Below are positions 25,072-36,180 of a stretch of 64,000 nt of DNA, in pieces. The notes beneath the pieces were generated by a model. It saw only the letters and a list, made by a program, of their open reading frames with translations. It did not search any database and had not been told where the DNA came from. The first letter of the stretch is position 1. The number at the start of each line of letters is the position of its first letter. The stretch is from Radiobacillus kanasensis (lineage in GTDB: Bacteria; Bacillota; Bacilli; Bacillales; Amphibacillaceae). A program made the position numbers and the translations under genes. The stretch is taken from positions 310,001 to 374,000 of the forward strand of contig NZ_CP088020.1 of the NCBI RefSeq assembly GCF_021049245.1. The letters are read 5' to 3'.

Positions 25072-25340
25072 TTGACAATAGATAGAAAATGCGACGTAAC
25101 GATATTTGGATAATTACTAATAAGTCAAGTTTAGCCTAAGTGCGACGCTCCGGCAGAATACTTCGCTTTCCGCGGGCACGGCCTCAGCTTCCTCGGTAGA
25201 ACACCACTTCCTTGAAAAAGAAACCCGCTTTTTCTGCGTGCGATGTTTATTCTAAGAAGCTTTCCTTGTCCTGCGGGATCTTCGGCTCGCGCTGTTCCCG
25301 CTGGAGTCTACGTATTCTGCCTACGCTTGTAGATATTTTC
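25072..25340. repeat. Palindromic dispersed repeat, copy A
   Basis: Inverted ends GGCAGAATAC (25152-25161) and GTATTCTGCC (25312-25321) enclose GC-rich arms (GCTTTCCGCGGGCACGGC; GGGATCTTCGGCTCGCGCTG), unlike the AT-rich surroundings. An outer flank GATAGAAAATGCGAC starts near 25079. The same blocks recur at 43268-43367/44965-44990 and, inverted, at 45210-45460. No protein is encoded. I have a general memory of such intergenic repeats in Bacillaceae but no name for it. Confidence 0.75.
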
Positions 25341-25564
25341 TAATATAGTGGGTTATTAACACCTATAAAATAAGTAGACCAAGAAACACCTCTGACTTGA
25401 AAAGAACTCCGCAGCGCCACATTAGCAGTAACTTGTTAAAGAATATAAAAGAATCACTATTTCGTTATGTCGTAGTTTACATCAACTACGAGTGTTAAAC
25501 AGCAACAATACTTATGAAAAGTGCCTTCTTTTTTAAGTAGTCGTAAGGCAGGCATAAAGGTTAC
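25341..25564. other. Non-coding stretch, nothing recognised
   Basis: AT-rich sequence between repeat copy A and the gtrA terminator; no gene or clear signal seen. Confidence 0.5.
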
Positions 25565-25602
25565 AAAAAAACAGGAAATTCCTTGGGAGAAGGATTTCCT
25601 GT
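25565..25602 (-). terminator. Terminator of the GtrA-GT2-DUF6044 operon
   Basis: CAGGAAATTCCTT and AAGGATTTCCTG pair with one bulge; on the minus strand seven T residues follow. A second hairpin (ATTACATCCACT/AGTGGATGTAAT, 25624-25657) lies just after the gtrA stop. Confidence 0.8.
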
Positions 25603-25659
25603 AGTAACGGCCTCACTATGTTCATTACATCCACTAAGGAGGTTCAGTGGATGTAATTT

Positions 25660-26058
25660 CTATTTTGAAAAAACAAATCGTTTTTGCCCTACAAAATTCA
25701 ATAAGGTGTAGATACCTGCTCCAACAATAATGGCAATATCCTCTACACGGTTCACGGAAAAAAGATTTACAACAGACAGAAGCTCTGTAACTAACCCAAT
25801 ACTAATTGAATAAGCAAGGACGTAACATATCCCAATAACGAGGAAGAATGGAAGGATCGATTGTTTCACAGGTTTATCACTTCGGAACGTAAAGGATCGA
25901 TTCAAACCATAGCTCACGCATGCGCCTAATCCATTTCCTATACAGGTTGCTACCCAATAGGAGAGACCGAGGTAGTATAACCCGTACATGAAGGAGACAC
26001 CTACGATTGTGTTAACGACTCCTACTGCCATGAATCTTGTGAAGAGCCTGAACTTCAT
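25660..26058 (-). CDS. gtrA: GtrA family membrane protein
   Basis: 132 residues with four membrane helices and the family hallmarks FMAVGVVNTIVG at the start and YGLNRSFTFRS after helix two. GtrA-like proteins are thought to flip or help use polyprenyl-phosphate-linked sugars. One base separates it from the GT2 gene, so the two are coupled. With the upstream glycosyltransferase and DUF6044 protein it probably decorates a cell-surface polymer. Confidence 0.88.
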   Translation of the reverse strand: MKFRLFTRFMAVGVVNTIVGVSFMYGLYYLGLSYWVATCIGNGLGACVSYGLNRSFTFRSDKPVKQSILPFFLVIGICYVLAYSISIGLVTELLSVVNLFSVNRVEDIAIIVGAGIYTLLNFVGQKRFVFSK

Positions 26059-26059
26059 C

Positions 26060-27091
26060 TTATCGCTTCCATTGTACCTTTTTTACTTTCATGACTTCTC
26101 CACGATTAGTCCGGAAGTATTTTAAAGGATCCTTGTCTGTATATAAATCAATATCAATGGCATATTTAGGTCTACCCTTCACCTCTAGAAAGATGCGGCT
26201 AATATATTCCCCAATGAGACCGATACCCATCAGTTGAAGGCCACCGATTGTCCATATCGAGATCATAAGCGACGTCCAACCGGCATCAGTTGCACCCATC
26301 AGTTTTTGAAGTAAGGCATAGCTTCCTGCTAGTCCACTAATGAAGAAAATAACAAGTCCTAAATAGGTGACAAATCGGATGGGAGCGATACTAAACGAAG
26401 TGAGTCCATTAATAGCAAACGATAGCATCTTCTTTAATGGGTACTTCGTTTCGCCTGCTAGTCGTTCCTTCCGATCATAATAAACCTCGGTTGTCTTCAA
26501 CCCAATCAATGGAATAATTCCTCGTAAGAATAAGTTTGTTTCTCTATAGCGACAAAGCTCCAAAAGGGCCCGTTTGCTCATCAAGCGATAATCCGCATGG
26601 TTGTAGACGAGTGGGATCCCTAGTTTATTCATGATTCGGTAATAACCTTGGGCGGTTGACCGTTTGAAAAGCGTATCTGTTTCCCTATTTTGGCGGACCC
26701 CATAGACGATGTCATAGCCTTCTTGATACTTTAAGGCAAAATCACGAATAACCGAGATATCGTCTTGAAGATCTGCATCAATGGAAATTGTGCAATCTGA
26801 GATCGTTTGTGCTCTTTCTAAGCCTGCTAATAAGGCAAGCTGGTGACCTACATTTTTAGCAAGCTTCACTCCAGTCACATACTTGTTATGAGAGCAAGCG
26901 CGCGCGATTAGTCTCCACGTTTGATCCTTGCTCCCATCATCCACAAATAGGAGCTTGCTAGTCGGTGCGATTAAGTGGTCTTCAATGAGATTATCTAGTA
27001 CCCCACTAAGCTGTGCTATGGTGTCTCCTAGTACTTCTTCTTCGTTATAACAAGGAACAACGATTGTTAATAAAGGCATCTTTTGCTGCAT
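26060..27091 (-). CDS. ykoT: GT2 polyprenyl-phosphate glycosyltransferase (YkoT-like)
   Basis: 343 residues. GT-A domain with VVPCYNEEEVL, FVDDGSKDQTW and DADLQDD (metal site), then two C-terminal membrane helices (about 235-310), the layout of dolichyl/undecaprenyl-phosphate sugar synthases. It would make an undecaprenyl-phosphate-linked sugar as donor for an outside glycosyltransferase, possibly the DUF6044 protein encoded upstream. ATG 27091 follows TAGGAGGAAAAC. The B. subtilis ykoS-ykoT pair has the same partners. Confidence 0.88.
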   Translation of the reverse strand: MQQKMPLLTIVVPCYNEEEVLGDTIAQLSGVLDNLIEDHLIAPTSKLLFVDDGSKDQTWRLIARACSHNKYVTGVKLAKNVGHQLALLAGLERAQTISDCTISIDADLQDDISVIRDFALKYQEGYDIVYGVRQNRETDTLFKRSTAQGYYRIMNKLGIPLVYNHADYRLMSKRALLELCRYRETNLFLRGIIPLIGLKTTEVYYDRKERLAGETKYPLKKMLSFAINGLTSFSIAPIRFVTYLGLVIFFISGLAGSYALLQKLMGATDAGWTSLMISIWTIGGLQLMGIGLIGEYISRIFLEVKGRPKYAIDIDLYTDKDPLKYFRTNRGEVMKVKKVQWKR

Positions 27092-27110
27092 GAAGTTTTC
27101 CTCCTAGTTG

Positions 27111-28799
27111 TTAAGTGGCTTGATAGAGATAGATCTTCCAGGCGGATTCTGGATGATTAAAGTCCTTTAATAAAGTTAGTTTATTTTCCTTTGCATTCAA
27201 GATAGGAACAGCTGAGAAAATATAATCGCCACCAAGGTCTTTAAATGCTTCCGTGTTTAACTCTAGGTTTTTAATTGTCTTATCCGAATTCTTCGTAAAA
27301 TCATAATTTTTCCCTAGTTCATCCACGAAAAGGTAGCACCTACTGCCCCACTCGTCGTAATATCTTTTAAGAGTCGCGTTCTTCTCTAGTTCTTTGGCTA
27401 TGATCTTACGAAATTTATATTTATAAGTTAAAGGATAGATATTGTTGTACGTGTCGAGCGTATAAAAACCGTTATATTGGGCGATGGAAGGGTGTATCCC
27501 AATACTAGCAACCCGATAACTGTCCTGTGGTTTACCTATATACTCCTCGATTTCTTTAAACTGCTTTTCTGCAAAAAACTCTTCAAAGGAAGGCGTGTCG
27601 TGATGCACACCATAATGAATTTCTTCATTGTATGGAACAAGGGCGATAAGCTGTCCAACAATTGCTACCCCAGCAACTATTCTCCATTTCTTCCCTAGCT
27701 TCCAAAGGAAGGCACAGGCTATGGCAAAACTTAAGTAAATGACTAATGGTCGTAAAAAATGGAAGCGAGCAAAGTTGAAGGTTACCAGCAAATCAAATTC
27801 ATCCTTCCATGGTGCCCACATCTTATTGAACCAAAGTGCATACCAGAGCGAGAGTGCATAGTTTAAGACAAACAAAAATAGGAAAAAACGTTCTTCTCGT
27901 ACTTTTTTATAGAAAAAGATGAGAAAAACTGTCAAAAAAAGAATAGGCAAAATAACAACCGTATGGACTGTCATCACATGGGTGTGCCCGACTAAAAAAT
28001 TTTTGATGGACAGCTCAATGGAATGCCACAAGTCATGTCTTGATGAAATGAACTCCACTCGGTGCATCGGCTCATGCTCCATTAGCATCGAAACAATGAG
28101 GCGGTATTCAACGAGCAAAAACACGGCGGACATCAGTGCAATACTAGCGAGAAATGGTAAGTTCCATTTTTTTGTCTTAATCAAGTCATACAACCATAGG
28201 ACGGAAATCCCGACCATAAAGAAGAAAAAGCCTAGTACAATACTTGCGTACAAAGGAAGTAGAACGAGCGTAAGCCAGTTTTTCCAACCATAGTCGCGAG
28301 CCCTTATATTTAAGAAAGCCCATAAGGCGAGAGGATGGCCTAAAGTGCTTAACATGCCTGATGGCCAAAATGGAGTTAAAGCAAATGCTAACGCAACCCC
28401 TATTCTCACAGGCGCTTGTGATTCTTTCTTAACAAAGTGTCTTTTTAAAAGAAGATACATCCCAATAAAAGCGAATATTCGAGTTAAGGCTTGGCTCCAT
28501 GCATAAGCAGTCATGCTTGGGAATAAAGCATGTAACCAAACAATCCCACTCCACTCCGTCCCATATGCACTGCGTGGGAGGTTTCCATTTATTACTTGGG
28601 CAATGGTAGAGCCTGCCTCGCCAAATATCTCTCCACTATCTTTTAGGACTTTGTACCAAGCAAGATTGGAATCAAGATTATCGTGAACCCGAATATGAGC
28701 ATCTTCCCCAAGGATAAAAAGAGGAGAAAGAAAGAGTGCGATTACTCCCCATGCTAGGAATAGATAAAAGGTTTCACTTCTATGTTTAAATAAGGGCAA
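27111..28799 (-). CDS. ykoS: DUF6044 multi-pass membrane protein (YkoS-like)
   Basis: About 562 residues with some ten to twelve membrane helices and an acidic motif near the first outer loop (DAHIRVHDNLDSNLAWYK), as in GT-C-type glycosyltransferases, followed by a C-terminal soluble part. Similar to B. subtilis YkoS. The open frame reaches 28853, but the ribosome site AAAGGTGAT lies inside it; TTG 28799, 4 nt after the site, is the real start. It is the first gene of the three-gene operon. Confidence 0.82.
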   Translation of the reverse strand: MPLFKHRSETFYLFLAWGVIALFLSPLFILGEDAHIRVHDNLDSNLAWYKVLKDSGEIFGEAGSTIAQVINGNLPRSAYGTEWSGIVWLHALFPSMTAYAWSQALTRIFAFIGMYLLLKRHFVKKESQAPVRIGVALAFALTPFWPSGMLSTLGHPLALWAFLNIRARDYGWKNWLTLVLLPLYASIVLGFFFFMVGISVLWLYDLIKTKKWNLPFLASIALMSAVFLLVEYRLIVSMLMEHEPMHRVEFISSRHDLWHSIELSIKNFLVGHTHVMTVHTVVILPILFLTVFLIFFYKKVREERFFLFLFVLNYALSLWYALWFNKMWAPWKDEFDLLVTFNFARFHFLRPLVIYLSFAIACAFLWKLGKKWRIVAGVAIVGQLIALVPYNEEIHYGVHHDTPSFEEFFAEKQFKEIEEYIGKPQDSYRVASIGIHPSIAQYNGFYTLDTYNNIYPLTYKYKFRKIIAKELEKNATLKRYYDEWGSRCYLFVDELGKNYDFTKNSDKTIKNLELNTEAFKDLGGDYIFSAVPILNAKENKLTLLKDFNHPESAWKIYLYQAT

Positions 28800-29011
28800 T
28801 ACAATCACCTTTCTTAATTGTTCTGTATATCCATACTTAGTATGAACAGCCAAGGCTGGAAAATGTATCTAGAGGATAAGTTTTATGATTATTCAATTGG
28901 AATGTATATTCATTCCAATCGGATCTATCCGCATTTTTTGACTAAATGGATACTAAATAAATAAATCACGCCCAAATTGCAGAAAAAAATTAAAAAAATG
29001 AACATTAATGG

Positions 29012-29048
29012 TTGAATTAATATACTGTATAGTGCATAATAATTCATA
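29012..29048 (+). promoter_or_regulatory. argG promoter with overlapping ARG box
   Basis: TTGAAT (29012-29017), a 17-bp spacer and CATAAT (29035-29040). AGTGCATAATAATTCATA (29031-29048) fits the ArgR/AhrC box TNTGNATWWWWATNCANA at all fixed positions except the first, so arginine-bound repressor would cover the -10. Confidence 0.7.
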
Positions 29049-29099
29049 CCAAGTAAATGGGATGAATCGGATAGAATTTTTTGAAAAGGGGAGACAGAA

Positions 29100-30359
29100 A
29101 TGACAAAACAAAAAATCGTTTTAGCATATTCCGGAGGATTGGATACATCTGTTGCGATTCGATGGTTACAAGATAAATATAATTATGACGTAATTGCTGT
29201 TGGTTTAGATGTTGGAGAAGGTAAAGACTTAGAATTTGTGAAAAATAAAGCATTAGATGTAGGTGCGATAAAGTCCTATACTGTGGATGCCAAGGCCTTA
29301 TATGCGAATGAATATGTATTACCAGCATTAAAAGCTAATTTACTATACGAGGGAAAGTATCCGCTCGTTTCCGCGCTGTCCCGTCCATTAATCGCGAAAG
29401 TATTAGTAGATATTGCTGAGAAGGAAGGCGCTGTTGCAGTGGCCCATGGGTGTACAGGGAAAGGGAACGACCAAGTCCGTTTTGACGTAGCATTCACCGC
29501 TTTAAATCCAGAGCTCAAAATTGTCGCACCTGTTCGGGAATGGAAAATGACTCGTGATGAAGAAATTGCTTACGCGCAAGAGAACGGAATTCCAGTTCCG
29601 GTTGATTTGGATAATCCATATAGTGTGGACCAAAATCTATGGGGACGTAGTAATGAGTGTGGAATTCTTGAAGATCCATGGGCAGAACCACCAAAAGAAG
29701 CCTATGATTTAACCGTAGATCCAGAGGACGCACCTGATCAACCTCAAACTGTTCAGATTACATTTGAAAAAGGAAAACCTGTTTCTATCGATGGAAAATC
29801 CTTGCCGTTGGAAGAGCTAATCCTAGAACTCAACAGTATTGCTGGAAAACACGGAGTAGGACGGATTGACCATGTAGAAAACCGTCTAGTAGGAATTAAA
29901 TCTCGTGAAATTTATGAATGTCCAGCAGCTCTAACGCTCATCGCAGCGCACCAAGAGCTAGAAGCATTAACACTTCCAAGAGAGGTTGCTCAGTTTAAAC
30001 CGACGATTGAACAAAAACTAGCACAAACGGTTTACGATGGTTTATGGTATTCTCCATTAACGAATGCTTTAAAATCATTTATTGAGGAAACACAAGAATT
30101 TGTTTCTGGCACTGTAAAAGTAAAACTATATAAAGGCCATGCGCAGGTTGTTGGTCGTGAATCTGCTAACTCTCTTTATGATTTTGATTTAGCAACCTAT
30201 AACAAGGGAGACGCGTTTGATCACGATGCTGCTCTTGGTTTCATTAAGCTATGGGGACTTCCAACCCAAGTTCATTCCTCTGTAACGAAGTCTTATAAGA
30301 AAGAGGATACGTCCGTTGAAAAGGTAATTGTCGATGTGAAGGAAGCAGTGAAGCAATGA
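29100..30359 (+). CDS. argG: Argininosuccinate synthase
   Basis: 419 residues, cytosolic. Joins citrulline and aspartate with ATP cleavage. N-terminal P-loop [10 protein letters not shown] (ATP pyrophosphatase type), the [15 protein letters not shown] block for citrulline/aspartate binding and [10 protein letters not shown] are intact. ATG 29100 follows GGGGAGACAGAA. It overlaps argH by 4 bp (ATGA) and sits behind an ARG box. Confidence 0.97.
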   Translation: MTKQKIVLAYSGGLDTSVAIRWLQDKYNYDVIAVGLDVGEGKDLEFVKNKALDVGAIKSYTVDAKALYANEYVLPALKANLLYEGKYPLVSALSRPLIAKVLVDIAEKEGAVAVAHGCTGKGNDQVRFDVAFTALNPELKIVAPVREWKMTRDEEIAYAQENGIPVPVDLDNPYSVDQNLWGRSNECGILEDPWAEPPKEAYDLTVDPEDAPDQPQTVQITFEKGKPVSIDGKSLPLEELILELNSIAGKHGVGRIDHVENRLVGIKSREIYECPAALTLIAAHQELEALTLPREVAQFKPTIEQKLAQTVYDGLWYSPLTNALKSFIEETQEFVSGTVKVKLYKGHAQVVGRESANSLYDFDLATYNKGDAFDHDAALGFIKLWGLPTQVHSSVTKSYKKEDTSVEKVIVDVKEAVKQ

Positions 30360-31777
30360 AGCTATGGGGCGGACGTTTCACAAAACCAACAAATGAATTA
30401 GTCGATGAATATACGGCATCTATTACATTTGATAAAAAACTAGCTCGCTACGATATTCAAGGGAGTCTCGCCCATGTTAACATGCTTGCGAAATGTAACA
30501 TCATTTCGCAAGAGGACGCACAGCAGATTGCAGATGGTCTTCTCAAAGTACAGAATCAAATCGACCACGATGAGTCACTGTTAACGGTAGAAAATGAAGA
30601 TATTCACATGAATATTGAGCGATTACTCATTGAAGAGGTTGGACCAGTTGGTGGAAAGCTTCATACCGGGAGAAGTCGAAATGACCAAATCGCCTTGGAT
30701 ATGCGTCTATATGCTAGGGAAGCAATCTTAGATATTACTAACCTACTATTAGAAGTACAGAAAGCACTTCATAAGCAAGCGAAGCAAAATATGGATACCG
30801 TACTTCCGGGATACACGCACCTACAACGTGCGCAACCCATTCTTTTTGCTCACCATCTTTTGGCGTATGTTTCTATGTTTCAACGCGATTTAGAGCGATT
30901 AATGGATTCCTTTAAACGTGTTAACAAATCCCCGCTTGGAGCAGGAGCATTGGCAGGAACTACGTTTCCAATCAATCGGGAGTTTGTAGCGGAGCAGCTT
31001 CAGTTTGATGGTATTTGTGAGAATAGTTTAGATGCTGTAAGTGACCGTGACTTTGTTTTAGAGCTTCTATCTAATGCATCAGTCATCGTCATGCATCTGT
31101 CCCGTCTTTCAGAAGAGCTTGTCCTGTGGTCAAGTGCTGAATTCAGCTTCGTAGAATTAGATGATGCATTTAGTACCGGAAGCAGCATGATGCCACAAAA
31201 GAAAAATCCTGATGTTGCAGAGTTGGTAAGGGGGAAAACGGGTCGTGTATTTGGGAACCTAATGGGATTACTGACCACCTTAAAAGGATTGCCACTGGCG
31301 TATAATAAAGACATGCAGGAAGATAAGGAAGGCATGTTTGATACAGTGGATACAATAAAAGGAGCGCTCGCACTATTTGCACCAATGATTGAAACGATGG
31401 TTGTGAAAAAAGAAAATATGTATCAAGCGGTACGTAAGGATTTTTCAAACGCAACAGATTTGGCCGACTATTTAGTAGGGAAAAAACTAGCTTTTCGAGA
31501 AGCGCATTCCGTCGTTGGTCAGATTGTATTGTACTGTATCGAACAAAACAAATATCTATTAGATCTCACTTTAAAGGAATTCCACAAATTCTCTGAATTA
31601 GTAGAGGAAGATATTTTTGAGAAACTAGCACCGGAAGCGGTTGTGAATGCACGAAATGTTCAAGGAGGACCAGCTCGAAACCGTGTGCAAGAACAGTACG
31701 ATCAGTCTAAAACTTTGTTTGAAGAAAGTGAAGCTTGGATACAAATACATGCAGATAAAATTAAAGGGCAATGGTAA
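30356..31777 (+). CDS. argH: Argininosuccinate lyase
   Basis: 473 residues of the fumarase/aspartase superfamily; splits argininosuccinate to arginine and fumarate. Signature [22 protein letters not shown] and [11 protein letters not shown] are present. The start overlaps the argG stop, so translation is coupled. The terminator overlaps the stop codon. Confidence 0.97.
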   Translation: MKLWGGRFTKPTNELVDEYTASITFDKKLARYDIQGSLAHVNMLAKCNIISQEDAQQIADGLLKVQNQIDHDESLLTVENEDIHMNIERLLIEEVGPVGGKLHTGRSRNDQIALDMRLYAREAILDITNLLLEVQKALHKQAKQNMDTVLPGYTHLQRAQPILFAHHLLAYVSMFQRDLERLMDSFKRVNKSPLGAGALAGTTFPINREFVAEQLQFDGICENSLDAVSDRDFVLELLSNASVIVMHLSRLSEELVLWSSAEFSFVELDDAFSTGSSMMPQKKNPDVAELVRGKTGRVFGNLMGLLTTLKGLPLAYNKDMQEDKEGMFDTVDTIKGALALFAPMIETMVVKKENMYQAVRKDFSNATDLADYLVGKKLAFREAHSVVGQIVLYCIEQNKYLLDLTLKEFHKFSELVEEDIFEKLAPEAVVNARNVQGGPARNRVQEQYDQSKTLFEESEAWIQIHADKIKGQW

Positions 31778-31794
31778 CAATTGCCCTTTTCTAT
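31766..31794 (+). terminator. Terminator of argGH
   Basis: AAAGGGCAAT and ATTGCCCTTTT pair around GGTAACA, followed by TTTTC. Confidence 0.85.
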
Positions 31795-31801
31795 ACAAGT
31801 T

Positions 31802-31819
31802 TATGTATAAATATTAGTT
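31802..31819 (+). promoter_or_regulatory. Possible ARG box before carA
   Basis: TATGTATAAATATTAGTT matches the left half and core of TNTGNATWWWWATNCANA but lacks the right CA. It stands 38 bp before carA. Confidence 0.4.
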
Positions 31820-31856
31820 TAATAGAATATTTATCCGTTTTACAGGAGGTTTGAGA

Positions 31857-32963
31857 GTGGTGGAAGAGACAAAAGGTTACCTCGTATTAAGCACAGGAGA
31901 TGTTTTGGAAGGAAAATGGTTAGGAGAAGCAGGACAAACAGAAGGAGAAATGGTATTTAATACGGCAATGACTGGCTATCAAGAGGTCATGACGGACCCA
32001 TCCTATGCTGGGCAAATTGTGACGATGACCTACCCGCTTATTGGAAACTATGGTTTAAATGATATCGATTTCGAAGCAATAAAACCTTCTCTTTCAGGGT
32101 TTATTATTTCCTACCCATGCCATACACCAGAACACTACCAATCTAGCTTTACCATTAAAGATATGATTACAACCTATAATATTCCAACTCTGTACGATTT
32201 AGATACGAGAGCTTTGACAAGAATTATTCGAGAGCATGGAGAAGTATATGGCAAGATGACAAGTAATCCTAAGGATACATCTGTTCATCAGGAAATAGAT
32301 AGAGAGATTGTGCAAAAAGTATCTGTATCGAACGTGTTGCATTTCTATACGAAAACAAAACAGGATAAAGAGAAAAATCCACATGTTGTCGTAATGGACT
32401 ACGGATATAAGCATTCGATTATGCAGTCCTTACTTGAATTAGGCTGCGATGTCTCTGTCGTTCCATTTCAAACGACATTATCTCAGCTAAAAGAGCTGAA
32501 TCCAGATGGTGTGGTTCTTTCCAATGGTCCAGGGGATCCAGAGCATCTATCCTATTTAAAAGAGACGATTAAACAAATAAGTGACGCGTTTCCGACATTG
32601 GGAATTTGCCTAGGTCACCAATTGATTGCGTTAGCTCATGGTGCTAAAACAATGCGCTTGCCTTATGGACATCGCGGCAGTAACCATCCTGTCAAAGATC
32701 TCATAACAGGTAAGGTGTATATTACGTCACAAAATCATGGCTATGTCGTCGATGGAGAAACGATTGATGAAGCGGTTTGGCAGATTTCTCATATTCACGT
32801 GAATGACAAGTCTGTTGAAGGGATGATTCATAAGGATAAATCTGTGATGAGTGTTCAATTTCATCCAGAAGCACATCCAGGTCCAATCGATAGTCAACAT
32901 ATTTTTCAACAGTTTGTTAGTCAACTGGTGAAAAAGGGAGAGAAGCAACATGCCAAAGCTTAA
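31857..32963 (+). CDS. carA: Carbamoyl-phosphate synthase small (glutaminase) subunit
   Basis: 368 residues. N-terminal CarA domain ([28 protein letters not shown]) and C-terminal class I glutamine amidotransferase with nucleophile GICLGHQ and the His-Glu pair in [10 protein letters not shown]. It supplies ammonia to CarB. GTG 31857 lies 7 nt after GGAGG; a TTG at 31851 is too close. It overlaps carB by 14 bp. Its position before carB and argF marks it as the arginine-pathway enzyme, not the pyrimidine one. Confidence 0.95.
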   Translation: MVEETKGYLVLSTGDVLEGKWLGEAGQTEGEMVFNTAMTGYQEVMTDPSYAGQIVTMTYPLIGNYGLNDIDFEAIKPSLSGFIISYPCHTPEHYQSSFTIKDMITTYNIPTLYDLDTRALTRIIREHGEVYGKMTSNPKDTSVHQEIDREIVQKVSVSNVLHFYTKTKQDKEKNPHVVVMDYGYKHSIMQSLLELGCDVSVVPFQTTLSQLKELNPDGVVLSNGPGDPEHLSYLKETIKQISDAFPTLGICLGHQLIALAHGAKTMRLPYGHRGSNHPVKDLITGKVYITSQNHGYVVDGETIDEAVWQISHIHVNDKSVEGMIHKDKSVMSVQFHPEAHPGPIDSQHIFQQFVSQLVKKGEKQHAKA

Positions 32964-35900
32964 TCATATCCAAAAAGTACTCGTAATTGGTTCAGGTCCT
33001 ATTGTAATTGGGCAAGCGGCAGAGTTTGACTATGCTGGTACTCAAGCGTGTCTAGCTTTAAAAGAAGAGGGAATTGAGGTCGTTTTAGTCAATAACAATC
33101 CTGCAACGATTATGACGGATCCCTATATTGCGGATCGTGTTTATGTAGAGCCGTTAACCTGTGCCTCGATAACGGAAATTATTAAAAAAGAACGTCCAGA
33201 CGGGTTACTTCCGACTTTAGGTGGTCAAACCGGCTTAAACATGGCCGTTTCCTTAACGAATGCTGGGGTTCTTCAAGAATATAAGGTAGAGCTTTTAGGC
33301 ACTCCTTTAGATACGATTCAAAAAGGGGAAGATCGGGAAAGCTTTAAGGCTTTGATGAAAGAAATCGGCGAGCCGGTTCCTGAGAGTCTCTCGACAAGCT
33401 CTTTGGAAGAAGCGTTGGAGTTTGCTGCCTCTATCGGCTATCCACTAATCATTCGCCCTGCCTATACGCTAGGTGGAGCTGGTGGGGGGATTGCTGATAA
33501 TGAAGAACAGTTTATTTCTATCGTAAAGGGTGGCTTGCACGCAAGCCCGATTACTCAAGTCTTGATTGAACAAAGCGTAAAAGGCTGGAAAGAGATTGAG
33601 TATGAAGTCATGCGGGATTCTAATGATACATGCATCATCGTCTGTAACATGGAAAATATCGATGCTGTCGGTATTCATACAGGTGATAGTATTGTCGTCG
33701 CTCCTTCCCAGACATTGAATGATCGTCAATATCAAATGCTTCGAACCGTGTCCTGTAAAGTCATCCGGGAGTTAGGAGTCATCGGTGGTTGTAATATTCA
33801 ACTAGCACTAAACCCGGACAGTGATGAGTATGTCATTATCGAGGTGAACCCGAGAGTAAGTCGCTCTAGTGCATTAGCATCCAAAGCAACAGGATATCCA
33901 ATTGCAAGAATAGCGGCAAAAATAGCACTAGGTTATCACTTGGACGAAATTTTGAACCCGATTACGGGTGATACGTATGCAAGCTTTGAACCGTCCATTG
34001 ATTATTTAGCGGTCAAGATACCTCGTTGGCCATTCGACAAGTTCACAGATGCAGATCGGAAGCTAGGTACCCAAATGAAAGCCACAGGAGAAGTTATGGC
34101 GTTAGCTCGTAATTTCCCTGCTGCTTTAAACAAAGCGATTCGCTCCTTAGATATGGAATTGGAGCATTTAGAAGCTTCTTTTACAAAGCAGCTAACAAAA
34201 GAAGAATTAGAACAAGGCTTAGTAGAAGCAACCGATGAACGAATCTTTATTTTGGCGGAAGCCCTAAGAAGAGGATATAGCGTGGATGCCATTCATGCCT
34301 TAACAGCTATTAATAAATTTTTCCTCTATGAGATAAGCTTCATGATTCAGTTTGAGCAAAAGCTAAAGGACACACATTGGCAGCAAATGGATTTGAGTTT
34401 GTTAAAGCAAGCGAAAAACCTAGGCTTTACAAATTCGATCATCGCTCAGCTTTGTGAGGTGACTCAGAAGGATGTGCAAGAAAAGTTAGACCTTTATAAA
34501 GTACAGCCTTCTTATAAGATGGTGGATACATGTGCGGCAGAGTTTTCCGCTGATACACCTTATTATTATGGATCTTGGAATGAGTTTGATGAAGTGGAGG
34601 ATTTACAAAAAGAGAAACGAATCCTCGTACTCGGCTCTGGACCCATTCGCATTGGGCAAGGGGTAGAATTCGATTATTGCTCCGTGCAGGCGGCAGCTTC
34701 CTTAAGAGATCAAGGAATAGGTTCGATTGTCGTCAATAACAACCCAGAAACGGTAAGTACGGACTACAACACCGCCGATCACTTATATTTTGAACCACTG
34801 TCCATAGAGGATGTCCTCCATATTATAGAGAGAGAAAAAGCAGAAGGGGTACTTGTCCAGTTTGGTGGTCAGACCGCGATTAACTTAGCCGAAAAACTTC
34901 ATCATGCAGGTATAAAAGTGCTAGGTACATCACTCGAATCGATTGATAAAACAGAGGATAGAGAGAAGTTTTACCATATGCTTCAAAAGCTAGAAATTCC
35001 TCATATACCTGGCGCAACAGTTACAAGTTTTAAGGATGCACAAAAGGTTGCACAATCGATTGGATATCCGATTCTCCTACGTCCTTCTTATGTCATTGGA
35101 GGAAAAGGAATGGTCATTATTCAATCCGAGGAGGAGTTACTTTCCTACTTAGAAAAAGTAGAAAAGACTTCAACGGATCAATTATTTCCGTTGCTCATTG
35201 ATCGCTTCGTGAAAGGATATGAAGCGGAAATAGACGTGGTATGTAACGGCGAAGATATTCTCATCCCAGGTATATTTGAACATGTGGAAAAAGCAGGGAT
35301 CCATTCAGGTGATAGTATGGCGATTTTTCCATCTGCCCATTTAACAGAGTCCCACAAACAAATAATGACGGAATACGCCCGAAAAATTTCGGCAGAATTG
35401 AAAGCCAAAGGTATGATGAATATTCAGTTTGTCCTCAGCGAGGATCGAAATGAGGTTTATGTTCTAGAGGTAAACCCACGTGCCTCCAGAACGGTACCAA
35501 TCGCCACGAAGGTCACAGGTGTTCCTTTAATTGATCTGGCAACGAGAATTCAAACAGGGGAGTCACTTAAGGATATGGAATGGAGTTTAGGGCTTCATGA
35601 AGCAGTCTCACATGTGGCTATTAAAATCCCGGTCTTCTCTACGAATAAGTTGCCAGGTGTAGATCCTTTTCTTGGCCCTGAAATGAAATCAACAGGCGAA
35701 GCAATTGGAATTGGATCAACAATAGAAGCGGCAATGGTGAAAGCATTCGGGTGGAAAGAAAAGAGCCTCCTTCCGTTAGGAAAGGAAGAAATGATACTTG
35801 TTTCATTCTCAGAGGAGGATTTACTAGAGATAGAAGGGCTTGGCAAGACGTTACAAACGGTAAAAGCTCGAGTAGTAGCTACACCGCTAACAGCTAGAAC

Positions 35901-36180
35901 TCTACAAAAGAATGGAATCATGGTACAGGAAATAAGCGAAAAAGATGCGGTGAACCTTATATTAGATAAACAGTGTGCTGTTGTGTGTAGTACCTCTAAT
36001 GAGACACGTTTAGATGGGAATATTCGTGAAGCTGCGGCGAAGATGGATACGATCTGCTTTACTTCCAAAGAAACGCTAGGTTTCTATTTACAAGCTTCGA
36101 CTGGAAGTTATGAATCTCCGTTAGCCATCCATGAATATGTAAGTAAAACCTTGAATAAAAAGGAGCGTGTTCTAAAATGA
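32950..36180 (+). CDS. carB: Carbamoyl-phosphate synthase large subunit
   Basis: 1076 residues. Two homologous ATP-grasp halves: [20 protein letters not shown] begins the first (carboxy-phosphate half) and [20 protein letters not shown] the second (from about residue 555). The C-terminal MGS-like domain (about 935-1076) would bind allosteric effectors. It makes carbamoyl phosphate from bicarbonate, ammonia and 2 ATP. It overlaps carA and argF at either end, so the three form a tightly coupled operon. Confidence 0.96.
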   Translation: MPKLNHIQKVLVIGSGPIVIGQAAEFDYAGTQACLALKEEGIEVVLVNNNPATIMTDPYIADRVYVEPLTCASITEIIKKERPDGLLPTLGGQTGLNMAVSLTNAGVLQEYKVELLGTPLDTIQKGEDRESFKALMKEIGEPVPESLSTSSLEEALEFAASIGYPLIIRPAYTLGGAGGGIADNEEQFISIVKGGLHASPITQVLIEQSVKGWKEIEYEVMRDSNDTCIIVCNMENIDAVGIHTGDSIVVAPSQTLNDRQYQMLRTVSCKVIRELGVIGGCNIQLALNPDSDEYVIIEVNPRVSRSSALASKATGYPIARIAAKIALGYHLDEILNPITGDTYASFEPSIDYLAVKIPRWPFDKFTDADRKLGTQMKATGEVMALARNFPAALNKAIRSLDMELEHLEASFTKQLTKEELEQGLVEATDERIFILAEALRRGYSVDAIHALTAINKFFLYEISFMIQFEQKLKDTHWQQMDLSLLKQAKNLGFTNSIIAQLCEVTQKDVQEKLDLYKVQPSYKMVDTCAAEFSADTPYYYGSWNEFDEVEDLQKEKRILVLGSGPIRIGQGVEFDYCSVQAAASLRDQGIGSIVVNNNPETVSTDYNTADHLYFEPLSIEDVLHIIEREKAEGVLVQFGGQTAINLAEKLHHAGIKVLGTSLESIDKTEDREKFYHMLQKLEIPHIPGATVTSFKDAQKVAQSIGYPILLRPSYVIGGKGMVIIQSEEELLSYLEKVEKTSTDQLFPLLIDRFVKGYEAEIDVVCNGEDILIPGIFEHVEKAGIHSGDSMAIFPSAHLTESHKQIMTEYARKISAELKAKGMMNIQFVLSEDRNEVYVLEVNPRASRTVPIATKVTGVPLIDLATRIQTGESLKDMEWSLGLHEAVSHVAIKIPVFSTNKLPGVDPFLGPEMKSTGEAIGIGSTIEAAMVKAFGWKEKSLLPLGKEEMILVSFSEEDLLEIEGLGKTLQTVKARVVATPLTARTLQKNGIMVQEISEKDAVNLILDKQCAVVCSTSNETRLDGNIREAAAKMDTICFTSKETLGFYLQASTGSYESPLAIHEYVSKTLNKKERVLK

